Assembly (NCBI RefSeq): GCF_042651565.1
Contig: NZ_JBHSDF010000002.1
DNA: 64,000 bases
Source: Salinispirillum marinum
GTDB taxonomy: Bacteria > Pseudomonadota > Gammaproteobacteria > Pseudomonadales > Natronospirillaceae
Reading direction: 5' to 3' (one strand)
The notes under the pieces were generated by a model. It worked only from the letters and a program-made list of their open reading frames with translations. It did not search any database and had not been told where the DNA came from. Within the stretch, counting starts at the first letter, position 1. Every line of letters begins with the position of its first letter. Positions 27,194 to 35,212 of this stretch are shown here, piece after piece. The position numbers and the translations under genes were made by a program.

Positions 27194-27699
27194 ACTTGCT
27201 GCTCACCTTTCAGGGGCTCTATCCACTGCTGCCCAAGTGGTGTGTAGGCATGCCAGTGCAGTAACCGTCCGGCACCCTGCTCAACCAAGTGCAAGATGAC
27301 GTCAGGGCTACGCAACACCCCTCGCCCTTTGTCGGGCCACTCCACCAAACAGACAGCATCGGCGGTGTCATAATCGCGAATGCCGATGAACTCCAACTCT
27401 TCCGGATCCGCCAAACGGTATAGATCGAAATGGAACACTCGCATGCTATCCCATTCATAGCCCTCGACCAATGTGTAGGTCGGACTCTTTACGGTTCCCT
27501 GCCACCCCAAGCCGTGCAATATACCGCGCGTTAGGGCCGTTTTACCCATACCCAAGTCACCGTGCAAATAAATCATCGCACCGGGGTGACGTTGGACCGC
27601 TGGCGACAGACGTACACCACAACGCTCCGTAGCATCTGCATCCGGCAACCAAAGTTGACCTTCAATTAAGGATTGTGTGGATGTTGAAACTGTTGACAT
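27190..27699 (-). CDS. tsaE: tRNA threonylcarbamoyladenosine biosynthesis ATPase TsaE
   Basis: The 169-residue P-loop protein has Walker A LHGDLGMGKTALTRGIL near residue 47, then VKSPTYTLVEGYE and VFHFDLYRLADPEELEFIG, all typical of TsaE. With TsaB and TsaD it installs t6A37 on ANN-reading tRNAs. It heads the tsaE-amiB-mutL run and is divergent from queG. Confidence 0.96.
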   Translation of the reverse strand: MSTVSTSTQSLIEGQLWLPDADATERCGVRLSPAVQRHPGAMIYLHGDLGMGKTALTRGILHGLGWQGTVKSPTYTLVEGYEWDSMRVFHFDLYRLADPEELEFIGIRDYDTADAVCLVEWPDKGRGVLRSPDVILHLVEQGAGRLLHWHAYTPLGQQWIEPLKGEQQV

Positions 27700-27790
27700 A
27701 CCGACGCGTGATTCTCGTTTGGGTCGCTGATGGTTGGCGTGCAGTGTATCATTCTCCCCTAATTCACTCTACATCGACACTGACTCGCTT

Positions 27791-28873
27791 ATGCAGCCTA
27801 TTGCCGCCCTTGACCTTCACGCCCTCCGCGACCGTCTGGTTGAGGCTGCGGCCGAGTTAGGGTTTGCCGATGTGGGCATTACAGGCATCGATCAAAGTGC
27901 TGAACAAGCACGCCATGAAGCTTGGCTGGCGGAAGGATATCATGGCCAGATGAACTATCTAGCCCAACATGGCGACAAGCGCTTTCATGCGGATCAACTG
28001 GTGCCCGGAACCCGCTCGGTGATCAGTGTGCGTATGGATTATCGCCCTGAGGCCGAAACTCGAGACTTGCTCGATCACCCCACCAAAGCCTACATTTCCC
28101 GTTATGCACTCGGGCGGGATTATCACAAACTGATGCGCAAACGACTGACCGCTTTAGGAAAATGGCTGGAAGATGAAGTAGGTCATTTAGGCTATCGCGC
28201 CTTTGTCGACAGTGCCCCGGTAATGGAGCGCGCCATCGCCCGCAATGCTGGCTTGGGCTGGCAAGGCAAGCACACCCTCATCATCAACGCGCAGGCCGGG
28301 TCTTGGTTTTTTCTCGGTGAACTCTTTACCGACTTGCCTTTACCGCCCGACCCACCACAAGCCACTGAACACTGCGGCAGTTGCACCCGCTGTCTGGAGG
28401 TGTGCCCGACGCAAGCCTTTGTTGGTCCTTGGGTATTGGACGCACGCAAGTGCATCAGCTATCTCACCATTGAACATCAGGGCGCCATTCCAGAACCCTT
28501 GCGCGCGCCCATGGGCAACCGTATCTTTGGTTGCGACGATTGCCAGATATTTTGTCCCTGGACCAAATTCAGCCTGCCGACCAAAGAGGACGATTTCACG
28601 CCGCGCCATCAACTCGACGATACCGAAGTGCTGGCTCTTTTCTTATGGGATGAAGCGACGTTCTTGCAACGTACCGAAGGCATGGCCATCCGCCGCACCG
28701 GCTATGAAAACTGGCTCCGCAATACCGCCATTGCCTTAGGCAATGGCCGCGCACGACCGGACATTATCGCCGCCTTGAAAAGGCGACGCGCGGAGGTATC
28801 ACTCATGGTCGCCGAACACATTGACTGGGCACTTGCCCAACTGACCACAAGAGCACAGCATGACTCCGAGTGA
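27791..28873 (+). CDS. queG: Epoxyqueuosine reductase
   Basis: From ATG 27791 the protein is 360 residues (an upstream in-frame start at 27734 is unlikely because the family begins near LHALRDRLVEAAAELGFADVG). It has the DUF1730 cobalamin-binding region and two 4Fe-4S motifs, CGSCTRCLEVCPTQAF and CDDCQIFCPW. It reduces epoxyqueuosine to queuosine in tRNA, the last step of that pathway. The downstream gene starts inside its 3' end. Confidence 0.95.
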   Translation: MQPIAALDLHALRDRLVEAAAELGFADVGITGIDQSAEQARHEAWLAEGYHGQMNYLAQHGDKRFHADQLVPGTRSVISVRMDYRPEAETRDLLDHPTKAYISRYALGRDYHKLMRKRLTALGKWLEDEVGHLGYRAFVDSAPVMERAIARNAGLGWQGKHTLIINAQAGSWFFLGELFTDLPLPPDPPQATEHCGSCTRCLEVCPTQAFVGPWVLDARKCISYLTIEHQGAIPEPLRAPMGNRIFGCDDCQIFCPWTKFSLPTKEDDFTPRHQLDDTEVLALFLWDEATFLQRTEGMAIRRTGYENWLRNTAIALGNGRARPDIIAALKRRRAEVSLMVAEHIDWALAQLTTRAQHDSE

Positions 28874-29384
28874 ACAAGAAAAAATAGAACTCGAACATGA
28901 AGCCGCCAAGCTCTTTATGCGGTTGTATGAGAAACAGTTTGGCGTACCGATGCGGCATATTTGGCACAATGAGCCACGCAAGCCCGATGTTTCTTGTTAT
29001 TTGAATGACCAAAAGCTCGACTTGGAAATTGCTCACCTGTACGGCAGCGAAGCAGAAGCCATGTTGATTTTGCACCGCGAAGTGAACCAGCGCACCCTCG
29101 AAGCCTTGCATCTGCTGCTGGAGGTGCCGGTTAAAGAACGTCTGTTAAAAGCCCTGAATACGATACTCATCAACAAAGCCGAAAAGTCTTATCACAGTCA
29201 GCGCGTGTGGTTGGTGCTGCGCAACGCCAATCCCCTGTGGTCACGCGCGGATATTGAAGCCCGCCGGGATCAACTCAGCCTGCCTGCCAATCACCCGTTT
29301 GAGCAAATATGGATGGTGGGCGATATGGCCGGAAAATCGGGCTTGGTGCAATTGTTTCCTGTCTCATTACAGGAGCACCCATGA
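28860..29384 (+). CDS. Protein of unknown function, coupled to queG
   Basis: I do not recognise this 174-residue soluble protein. It starts 14 bases before the queG stop and its own stop overlaps the next start (ATGA), so it is translationally coupled on both sides. The N-terminal third is helical and charged. Residues 40-60 contain KPDVSCYLNDQKLDLEIAHL, a P-D spacer then E-I-A pattern that loosely recalls PD-(D/E)XK nucleases, but the usual lysine is missing. The C-terminal part ends in beta-like segments (VWLVLRNANPLW; HPFEQIWMVGDM). No signal peptide or membrane helix. Confidence 0.75.
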   Translation: MTPSEQEKIELEHEAAKLFMRLYEKQFGVPMRHIWHNEPRKPDVSCYLNDQKLDLEIAHLYGSEAEAMLILHREVNQRTLEALHLLLEVPVKERLLKALNTILINKAEKSYHSQRVWLVLRNANPLWSRADIEARRDQLSLPANHPFEQIWMVGDMAGKSGLVQLFPVSLQEHP

Positions 29385-30589
29385 ACATGGAAATCGGTTT
29401 ATTTTTTGCCATGGTCATTGGCGGTGGCTGGAGCATGGCACGTTTGGCACAGTATGGGCGTTTGCCGGGCATTCTCGGCATGCTCGTGTTCGGTTTGCTC
29501 TTGAGCGGCATCGCCAAACCGTCCATCCCCGATCTGGCGTGGGATCTGGAACCCTTTATTAAATCTCTCGCACTGATCATTATTTTGTTGCGTGCGGGCC
29601 TCGCCATTCGGCGACGGGTACTCGCCAGGGTCGGTCGAACGTCCTTATTATTAGCCATCATCCCTTGCACCCTCGAAGCCATGGTATTAACGCCCTTGTT
29701 GCATTGGGTCTTCGGTCTGGATTGGTTCATCGCGGCTCTGGCCGCTTGGATGCTGGCCGCTGTCAGCCCGGCGGTGATTGTGCCCACCATGTTGGCCTTG
29801 CAAGCCGAAGGGCGGGGGCAAAAGAATCACCTTCCTACACTGATCATGAGCAGCGCCTCGGTGGATGATGTGGTCGCCATTACGCTGTTTTCGACGCTGC
29901 TGGTCTTGGCAGTCGGCAGCGATACTTCGGCTGAAATAGCCTCAGGCTTAGTTTCTTCTTTGCAGGGATTGGCTTGGGTGCCGGTCTCTGTTTTGGGCGG
30001 AATTCTACTGGGCGCGGTGGTCGGCTGGGTGCTGGCCCTGTGGTTGAAAAAACAGTATCGCCATATTCGTGCTACCGACAAAACCCTGTTAATTGTTGTG
30101 ACTTGCCTTGCCATGGTGGCTTTGGGTGATGCCATGGGGTTGGCTTCACTGCTGGCCGTGATGACCATTGGCTTTGTGGTATTGGAACGCGCCGAGCCGA
30201 TCGCGCAGGAAGTGGCATTGAAGCTGGCTAAGTTCTGGATACCGGCCGAGATTTTGTTGTTTGTTTACATCGGCATGCAGGTTGACCTAACCATCGCTTG
30301 GCAAACGGGCTTACTGGGTTTAGCGGTGCTAGCAGCGGGTTTATTGGCACGAACGGTGGGCGTCTACATCGCTACCGCTTTTGATCCGCACTTGTCATGG
30401 TTTGAACGCAGTTTTTGCGCTGCCGCCTTTGTCCCTAAAGCCACGGTTCAGGCAGCTTTAGGGGCCATACCTTTGAGCGCCGGGCTGGCGGGTGGCAGCG
30501 TCATTCTCTCGCTGGCGGTGCTCGCCATTCTCGTGACGGCACCCTTGGGTTTGGTGCTCATTCGCCGGCTCGGCGCAGCGCTGGATTAA
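29381..30589 (+). CDS. Cation/proton antiporter (CPA/NhaP-like sodium-proton exchanger)
   Basis: The 402-residue protein consists of about 12 membrane helices and matches the Na_H_exchanger fold, including SPAVIVPTML, the membrane-embedded aspartate pair region SSASVDDVVAITLF near residue 165 and the late FVPKATVQAALG. The ATG at 29381 overlaps the upstream stop and is preceded by AGGAG; a start 24 codons earlier would overlap the preceding gene. It probably exchanges Na+ or K+ for protons at the inner membrane. Its stop overlaps that of the converging HAD gene. Confidence 0.88.
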   Translation: MNMEIGLFFAMVIGGGWSMARLAQYGRLPGILGMLVFGLLLSGIAKPSIPDLAWDLEPFIKSLALIIILLRAGLAIRRRVLARVGRTSLLLAIIPCTLEAMVLTPLLHWVFGLDWFIAALAAWMLAAVSPAVIVPTMLALQAEGRGQKNHLPTLIMSSASVDDVVAITLFSTLLVLAVGSDTSAEIASGLVSSLQGLAWVPVSVLGGILLGAVVGWVLALWLKKQYRHIRATDKTLLIVVTCLAMVALGDAMGLASLLAVMTIGFVVLERAEPIAQEVALKLAKFWIPAEILLFVYIGMQVDLTIAWQTGLLGLAVLAAGLLARTVGVYIATAFDPHLSWFERSFCAAAFVPKATVQAALGAIPLSAGLAGGSVILSLAVLAILVTAPLGLVLIRRLGAALD

Positions 30590-31302
30590 GCGCTGCCAAG
30601 CAGCGTCAATACGTCACCTATCTGCTCTACGGCGGAAAATCCGGAGGTCCCTTTGGGCGGTGCGGCCACCACTTCATGCTCCCAAATGAGCTCATGCGGC
30701 ACATGAATGGCCTGCGCCCCGATGGCCAATACGGGCAAAATATCCGACTTCATGGAGTTGCCCACCATCACAAAGTGTGTGGGTTCCACCCCATGGCGCA
30801 GCAAGATCTGGGCGTAAGTGTCCGGGTCTTTCTCACTGACCACTTCTACCTGCGCAAAATAGGATGACAATCCGGAACGCGCCAGCTTTGCCTGTTGGTC
30901 TAACAAGTCACCCTTGGTAATGACCAATAAGCGATAGTGTGGAAACAGGGCCTCCAACACATCCGGCACACCCTCAATAACCGTGACATCTGCCCTCAAC
31001 ATGGTTTGTGTGAGGTCCAAAATGCGTTGCACATCGGCCCCCGAAATACGTCCTTCCGTTAACTCAACGGCTGTTTCGATCATCGACAACGCAAAGGACT
31101 TCACACCATAGCCATAATGCGCCAGATTCTTGATCTCTGTTTTGTTCAGATGTTCATCCACCCACGACGGGCTGTGATAGTGCGTCAATAATTGCTGAAA
31201 CTCGGTTCTGGCCATGCGAAATAAATATTCGTTATGCCAAAGGGTGTCATCGGCATCAAAGGCAATGGTGGTGATGGTAGGTTGCAGCGGCGACATCGTC
31301 AT
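30586..31302 (-). CDS. HAD-family hydrolase
   Basis: The 238-residue protein has HAD motif I FDADDTLW near residue 15, motif II LLVITKGD near residue 125, a lysine in EVVSEKDPDTYA, and motif IV FVMVGNSMKSDILP. A helical cap lies between motifs I and II (type C1), so the substrate is likely a small phosphorylated metabolite. The second motif-I aspartate is preceded by another (DADDT), as in many phosphoglycolate-phosphatase relatives. Specific function unknown. It converges with and overlaps the antiporter by 4 bases. Confidence 0.85.
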   Translation of the reverse strand: MTMSPLQPTITTIAFDADDTLWHNEYLFRMARTEFQQLLTHYHSPSWVDEHLNKTEIKNLAHYGYGVKSFALSMIETAVELTEGRISGADVQRILDLTQTMLRADVTVIEGVPDVLEALFPHYRLLVITKGDLLDQQAKLARSGLSSYFAQVEVVSEKDPDTYAQILLRHGVEPTHFVMVGNSMKSDILPVLAIGAQAIHVPHELIWEHEVVAAPPKGTSGFSAVEQIGDVLTLLGSA

Positions 31303-31316
31303 AACGGGAAAAAACC

Positions 31317-31793
31317 TTAAAGGTCACGTGCGCGATCCAATAGCGCGCGCAACTTACGTAAACTGGGTAAAATACTTTGCGCTTCTGCAAGCCCAAACTG
31401 TGGCAAAAGCTGCGCAATATCCGGCGAGATACTGTTGATAGCGCGCTCACGCAATGCCCGGCCCGCATCGGTCAGCATCACCAATTTACCGCGACCGTCC
31501 GCCGGATTAGGTATCAAGCGGATCAGGGCGCGTTTTTCCAAGCCCGCCAAGGTATGCGACATACTGGTTTTTGGTACCTGAAATACGCGAGCCATGTCTA
31601 TTGGCGTGCGTCCATCGCCCAAGCGCACTAAGTGATTCAACGCCGTAAAGTGATGAATGGTCAAGCCATCTTCAAGCCGGGACTCTAGTAACGCCCGGCT
31701 GAGCTGAGCGATGATGCCCACCTCATTAAGTAACTCGAACATCATTCGACCATCGACGGACGAAGGGTCATCATGTGTGTTTGATCTTGGCAT
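31317..31793 (-). CDS. MarR-family transcriptional regulator
   Basis: The ATG at 31793 has TGGAG 6 bases upstream and lies inside the 3' end of the nitroreductase-like gene (23-base overlap). The 158-residue protein has the MarR winged helix: LTIHHFTALNHLVRLGDG, PIDMARVFQVPKTSMSHTLAGLEKRALI, and the wing IPNPADGRGKLVMLTDAG. It probably represses its own operon by binding the palindrome at 32971-33011. Confidence 0.87.
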   Translation of the reverse strand: MPRSNTHDDPSSVDGRMMFELLNEVGIIAQLSRALLESRLEDGLTIHHFTALNHLVRLGDGRTPIDMARVFQVPKTSMSHTLAGLEKRALIRLIPNPADGRGKLVMLTDAGRALRERAINSISPDIAQLLPQFGLAEAQSILPSLRKLRALLDRARDL

Positions 31794-32934
31794 CCAGACT
31801 CCAGCGCGGGGTTTGCGGCACGGGTGCAGCATACCCTAATCGGCCGAGCATCTGAACGGTTTCTCCGTTGTTCGCCAGGGTCCGATGTGCGGTGTCGTAC
31901 AGTTCTGCCATTTCCGGGTATTCCTGCAAACACTGACTGACCGGATGCAAGGCCAACCCTTGCTGTGTGGTCTGCAAATTCAATCTCAGCCAAGCTCTGC
32001 CCGCCGCAATTTGGCTGTTCCGGGAATTGTCAGCACTGGTTAACCAAACGAAAGCCGGGGTGGCGGCCAGCATCGGCTGGTACATATCAATGCCCGCGTT
32101 ATAGCTGACTGTGCCAGGTGTCGCGAGGTCTTCGCGGGTCACCAACCCTAAAGCAATCAGACCATCGAGTGGCATACCGCCAACATCAATACCATCCGGA
32201 TTGGCGTTAATTTCTGCCTTGCCCAAACGCATCAAATCCACGCTTTCGCCAATGGCCGCTGGGGTAGTGTATTCGATCATCCACGCATCCCAGATCAACG
32301 CCCGTAACTCAGCAACACGAGCCGCGTTGACGGTACCATCGAAACCAATGCCTTGCACGGACGGATTGAGGCCTGGGAGTGCTTCCGCAGCCACCGCCCG
32401 CATCATATCAAACGGCTCTTTGGTAGAACGGCGATGGGGAATCTGGGCAAACAACGGGTCCAACGAACGGTTATCAAACACAAAGCGAGCCCGCGCAACG
32501 GGCAACTCGCCCAACACATCTTCAGATGAGCCTTGCGGGAACAGCGTTGTTTCGACTCGATAGCCCCGTGCCGACGCCGCAATGGTCATCTGCTCGAGAA
32601 AACACCCAAGACCAATGGTCAATTGTCGATCGAATGGGTCAGTCACGGGTAGCCGACGCGCCGGATCAACCCACAAGGTGACGACATTTTCTTCCCGTAA
32701 ATCGACCAGCCAAGGTTGAAGGTTGTGCGGATTGGGCGCCAAGATGGCGTGCGAGAGAGCAAACCGGCGCGGCTCTTCGTACATTCCGGCTTGTGCCCAA
32801 GGAGCAAGCGCTGCATGTGGGGTTCGAGTCGCGGAGAATAGGCCTAAGCCACCTCCGGCAGCAACAATGGCGCCACCGCCCACCAGAGTCATAAGGTGGC
32901 GTCGTGATAACCGTGAAGCGTTTGAGTTTTGCAT
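31771..32934 (-). CDS. Tat-exported Acg/nitroreductase-like oxidoreductase
   Basis: From the ATG at 32934 (AGGAG upstream) the 387-residue protein starts with a twin-arginine signal SRLSRRHLMTLVGGG and a hydrophobic alanine/glycine stretch. The rest resembles the Acg-type FMN-binding nitroreductase-like family: SHAILAPNPHNLQPWLV near the N-terminus and RRSTKEPFD in the middle, with AAGRAWLRLNLQTTQQGLALHPVSQ near the end. It probably acts as a periplasmic flavin-dependent reductase or flavin-binding protein; the substrate is unknown. It is in an operon with the MarR regulator. Confidence 0.85.
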   Translation of the reverse strand: MQNSNASRLSRRHLMTLVGGGAIVAAGGGLGLFSATRTPHAALAPWAQAGMYEEPRRFALSHAILAPNPHNLQPWLVDLREENVVTLWVDPARRLPVTDPFDRQLTIGLGCFLEQMTIAASARGYRVETTLFPQGSSEDVLGELPVARARFVFDNRSLDPLFAQIPHRRSTKEPFDMMRAVAAEALPGLNPSVQGIGFDGTVNAARVAELRALIWDAWMIEYTTPAAIGESVDLMRLGKAEINANPDGIDVGGMPLDGLIALGLVTREDLATPGTVSYNAGIDMYQPMLAATPAFVWLTSADNSRNSQIAAGRAWLRLNLQTTQQGLALHPVSQCLQEYPEMAELYDTAHRTLANNGETVQMLGRLGYAAPVPQTPRWSLDAKIKHT

Positions 32935-32965
32935 CCTGTATCTCCTGAAATAAAAGCACTCAGTG

Positions 32966-32994
32966 ACTATATAGTGCAACTTCGTACTATACAA
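32966..32994 (-). promoter_or_regulatory. Sigma70 promoter of the nitroreductase-like gene
   Basis: On the minus strand a -35 TTGTAT (32989-32994) and a -10 TATAGT (32966-32971) are spaced by exactly 17 bases, 32 bases ahead of the start codon. The palindrome at 32971-33011 covers the -35 and spacer, as expected for a MarR-repressed promoter. Confidence 0.65.
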
Positions 32995-33011
32995 GTACGA
33001 TGTTGCACTAT
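32971..33011. promoter_or_regulatory. 18-bp near-perfect palindrome, likely MarR operator
   Basis: Arms 32971-32988 (ATAGTGCAACTTCGTACT) and 32994-33011 pair with one mismatch around a 5-base spacer. The site overlaps the minus-strand promoter and lies 5 bases before the sigma54-like element of the plus-strand chemoreceptor. The minus-strand MarR gene is the obvious candidate binder. Confidence 0.75.
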
Positions 33012-33015
33012 TTTA

Positions 33016-33031
33016 TGGTATTGTTCTTGCT
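33016..33031 (+). promoter_or_regulatory. Sigma54-type -24/-12 promoter for the chemoreceptor/NIT operon
   Basis: TGGTATTGTTCTTGCT fits the TGGCACG-N4-TTGCW consensus: GG at 33017-33018 and GC at 33029-33030 are exactly 12 bases apart. Transcription would begin near 33042, only a few bases before the first leader hairpin. A sigma54 promoter suggests nitrogen or motility control. No clear NtrC enhancer site was found. Confidence 0.6.
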
Positions 33032-33045
33032 GTAAAAATAATAAC

Positions 33046-33078
33046 CGTCGCACTGATGCGACGAATGGCAATGGCGCC
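33046..33078 (+). promoter_or_regulatory. Leader hairpins with ANTAR-target-like hexaloops
   Basis: Hairpin P1 (33046-33063) has a perfect 6-bp stem CGTCGC/GCGACG and the hexaloop ACTGAT, with A at loop position 1 and G at position 4. After 3 bases a second hairpin P2 (33067-33078) has a GGC/GCC stem and the hexaloop AATGGC, again A1 and G4; its stem is only 3 bp. A tandem of hexaloops with A1/G4 is the known target of ANTAR antiterminators such as NasR/NasT. P2 overlaps the 5' strand of the following terminator. Confidence 0.5.
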
Positions 33079-33124
33079 TATGTCCAAACTCGTATCCGCG
33101 AGCGTGGCATGGGCGTTTTTTTTT
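33074..33124 (+). terminator. Attenuator terminator in the chemoreceptor leader
   Basis: CGCCTATG (33075-33082) pairs with CATGGGCG (33108-33115) with one U-G wobble, an inner CTCG/CGAG stem (33089-33092/33099-33102) is present, and nine Ts follow (33116-33124). It lies before the AGAGG and ATG of the chemoreceptor gene, so read-through must be controlled or constitutively partial. Confidence 0.8.
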
Positions 33125-33144
33125 GGCCGATCAGAGGATGTTTT

Positions 33145-34284
33145 ATGTTGTGGCTGACGTACCCGGTTTACCTAATTCAACGGGAATGGCACTGGCGTGG
33201 CCTGTGCTTGAGCCTGCTCCTATTACTGGGGTTGCTGATCGCCGTATCGTTGCGGTCTAACGCTTCCGCGGCCCCGGTACTCGGCTTACTGTGTTATCTC
33301 ATATTGGGAACCTTGTGGCTGATCCGCACCGAGGTCGTGCGCCTGCGCGACTACTGTGCAACTGCGCTGGAGGCAGGCACCTTTACACCGCCCGACAGTG
33401 CACAATGGGTGGTATTGCGACCGGTAATTGGCCATTTACAGCCACTGCTCATGGGGCTAGAGCGTCAACAACAGCGGTTGCAACAACGCTTGGAGGAAAT
33501 TTCACATGCCTCGCAAGAGCTGGAAAACAGTGCCATAGCAGTCACCAGAAACGCTGAACAGCAGAGCGATGCGGCTACCACGGCCGCGGCGGCCGTTGAA
33601 GAGTTAAATGTGAACATCGGACAGGTTGCGCACCTTGCGGATGTTTCTCGCCAAGCCAGCTTGGACGCCCGTCAGCAGCTCTTCGATGGTGCACAACAAC
33701 TCACCGTTTTGGTGCAAAACGTCACCGAAATGGCGCAACAGTCAGAGTCTACCCAGCAACTTATCAATGCTCTGTGTGAACAATCGAGCACCATCAACAC
33801 CATGTCGGGCACCATTCGAGGCATTGCTGAACAAACCAATTTACTGGCGCTCAATGCCGCCATTGAAGCAGCAAGAGCGGGCGAAAGCGGGCGGGGGTTT
33901 GCGGTGGTTGCCGATGAAGTTCGTCGCTTGGCGCTGCACAGCCAGGAGTCCGCCACGATCATCAGCAACAACAGCGATACCGTGCAGGCGCACATCGGGC
34001 ATGCAACTGAACAGGTGTCGTCGCTTTCGCGCTTAGCGGTATACAGTGCCGAACAAGCTGACGCGGCCCGTGAATTGTTGGATGTGGTGCAAAGCACTGT
34101 CCAAGCGATGACGGAACAGGTCATTCAGGTCGCGGTCAGTACCGAACAACAAGGACAGGCCGTGGTCGAAATCGCCACCTTGGCCGACCACGTTCGACAG
34201 GGCAATCAAGACAATTTGAAGTCAGCGGATCAGGCACGAGCTGTTGCCCATCATCTGGCGCGCTTAACAGGATCACGCTCATGA
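33145..34284 (+). CDS. Methyl-accepting chemotaxis protein with minimal periplasmic region
   Basis: The ATG at 33145 has AGAGG 8 bases upstream. The 379-residue protein has two membrane helices (about 18-36 and 43-60) separated by only about six residues, so no periplasmic ligand domain. A coiled coil and full signalling domain follow, with the tip NLLALNAAIEAARAGESGRG near residues 233-252. No HAMP domain is clear. Its stop overlaps the next start (ATGA), so it is coupled to the NIT-domain gene, which could supply the missing sensor. Confidence 0.87.
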   Translation: MLWLTYPVYLIQREWHWRGLCLSLLLLLGLLIAVSLRSNASAAPVLGLLCYLILGTLWLIRTEVVRLRDYCATALEAGTFTPPDSAQWVVLRPVIGHLQPLLMGLERQQQRLQQRLEEISHASQELENSAIAVTRNAEQQSDAATTAAAAVEELNVNIGQVAHLADVSRQASLDARQQLFDGAQQLTVLVQNVTEMAQQSESTQQLINALCEQSSTINTMSGTIRGIAEQTNLLALNAAIEAARAGESGRGFAVVADEVRRLALHSQESATIISNNSDTVQAHIGHATEQVSSLSRLAVYSAEQADAARELLDVVQSTVQAMTEQVIQVAVSTEQQGQAVVEIATLADHVRQGNQDNLKSADQARAVAHHLARLTGSRS

Positions 34285-35147
34285 ATTCACTTCCGATTGT
34301 CTTCATGCTCTCCGGGTCGATGGTGGCCGCCTTGAGCCTTTTAGCGCTAGGGCTGCATGTACGCCAGCGACAACAACGGCGTTTGGAGCTTACCCTTACC
34401 CTGCATCAGTTACGTCTTCTACGCCAATTGATCGCCGCCTTGCAACGTCACCGCGGGCTCAGTAATGGGGTATTAAGCGGCGACAGCAGCCTACGGGCGG
34501 AGCTAGCACAAACGCGCCAAACTGTAGATCAACACATGCAGCAAAGCCTGATGTTAAGCACCACGCAACGCGAAGCATGGGATGCACTGCTCGATCACTG
34601 GAGCCGCTTGCGCCAGAGTGGGCACCTCACGCCCGAGAATAACTTGACCCAACACAGCCTGTTGATTCGCAACAGCCTGTATTTGCTCGAAGACATCGCG
34701 GTGAGTGCCGACTTAACCAAAGAACATCCTGCCCTACACTATGTTGCCGCGTTGTGGCGCGATCTGGTTCCCGCAGCCGAATGGGCCGGGCAAGCACGCG
34801 CCCTGGGTACAGGACTCGCCGCCCAAGGCAACAGCACGGCGGAACAGCGTGTTCGCTTACGTTTTCTCTATCAAAAAATTGAACAGTCGACGCAACGGAC
34901 TTTTACGCTTCTACAAGACCATGCCCACCGTTTTCCGGAATCGACGTTGTCCGGGGTGAATGGCTGCGCCCAAGCCGTAAATGGTTTGCTGGCATGCATT
35001 GACAGGGATCTCTTGCAAGGCACCACACCGACCATTGCCGCACCGGCTTTTTTTGCTCAAGCCACAAAAACCATTGACCAGCTATTCGCTGTCGTCGATG
35101 CCGCCTTAGGGCAGTTGGAGCGGGCCCATAACATAACCGCGCAATAA
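34281..35147 (+). CDS. Membrane-anchored NIT (nitrate/nitrite-sensing) domain protein
   Basis: The 288-residue protein has one N-terminal membrane helix (residues 5-26) and a soluble all-helical domain. RQLIAALQRHRGLSNGVLSG at residues 48-67 matches the first helix signature of NIT domains (compare NasR LGQLIHTLQRERGASN). No output domain (ANTAR, kinase or MCP) follows. With the amino end inside, the NIT domain would be periplasmic. Coupling to the chemoreceptor suggests that the two form one nitrate or nitrite receptor; that is inference. Confidence 0.72.
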   Translation: MNSLPIVFMLSGSMVAALSLLALGLHVRQRQQRRLELTLTLHQLRLLRQLIAALQRHRGLSNGVLSGDSSLRAELAQTRQTVDQHMQQSLMLSTTQREAWDALLDHWSRLRQSGHLTPENNLTQHSLLIRNSLYLLEDIAVSADLTKEHPALHYVAALWRDLVPAAEWAGQARALGTGLAAQGNSTAEQRVRLRFLYQKIEQSTQRTFTLLQDHAHRFPESTLSGVNGCAQAVNGLLACIDRDLLQGTTPTIAAPAFFAQATKTIDQLFAVVDAALGQLERAHNITAQ

Positions 35148-35173
35148 GCTTTATATTTGCACAACACCTGCTA

Positions 35174-35194
35174 CTATATACATCACGTATATAG
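35174..35194. promoter_or_regulatory. Palindromic operator of the vapBC-type pair
   Basis: CTATATAC at 35174-35181 is exactly repeated in inverted form at 35187-35194 with a 5-base spacer, 18 bases before the antitoxin start. Its AT-rich arms can serve as -10 region. Such palindromes are the usual autoregulatory sites of VapBC complexes. Confidence 0.6.
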
Positions 35195-35212
35195 CTCTGT
35201 AAGGGGTGCACC

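Noticed and set aside
33042..33124. Known metabolite riboswitch (c-di-GMP, fluoride, guanidine-II) in the chemoreceptor leader
   Set aside because: The conserved cores of these classes are absent; the loops are not ACGR and the leader is too short for GEMM. The hexaloop/terminator layout fits an antiterminator target better.
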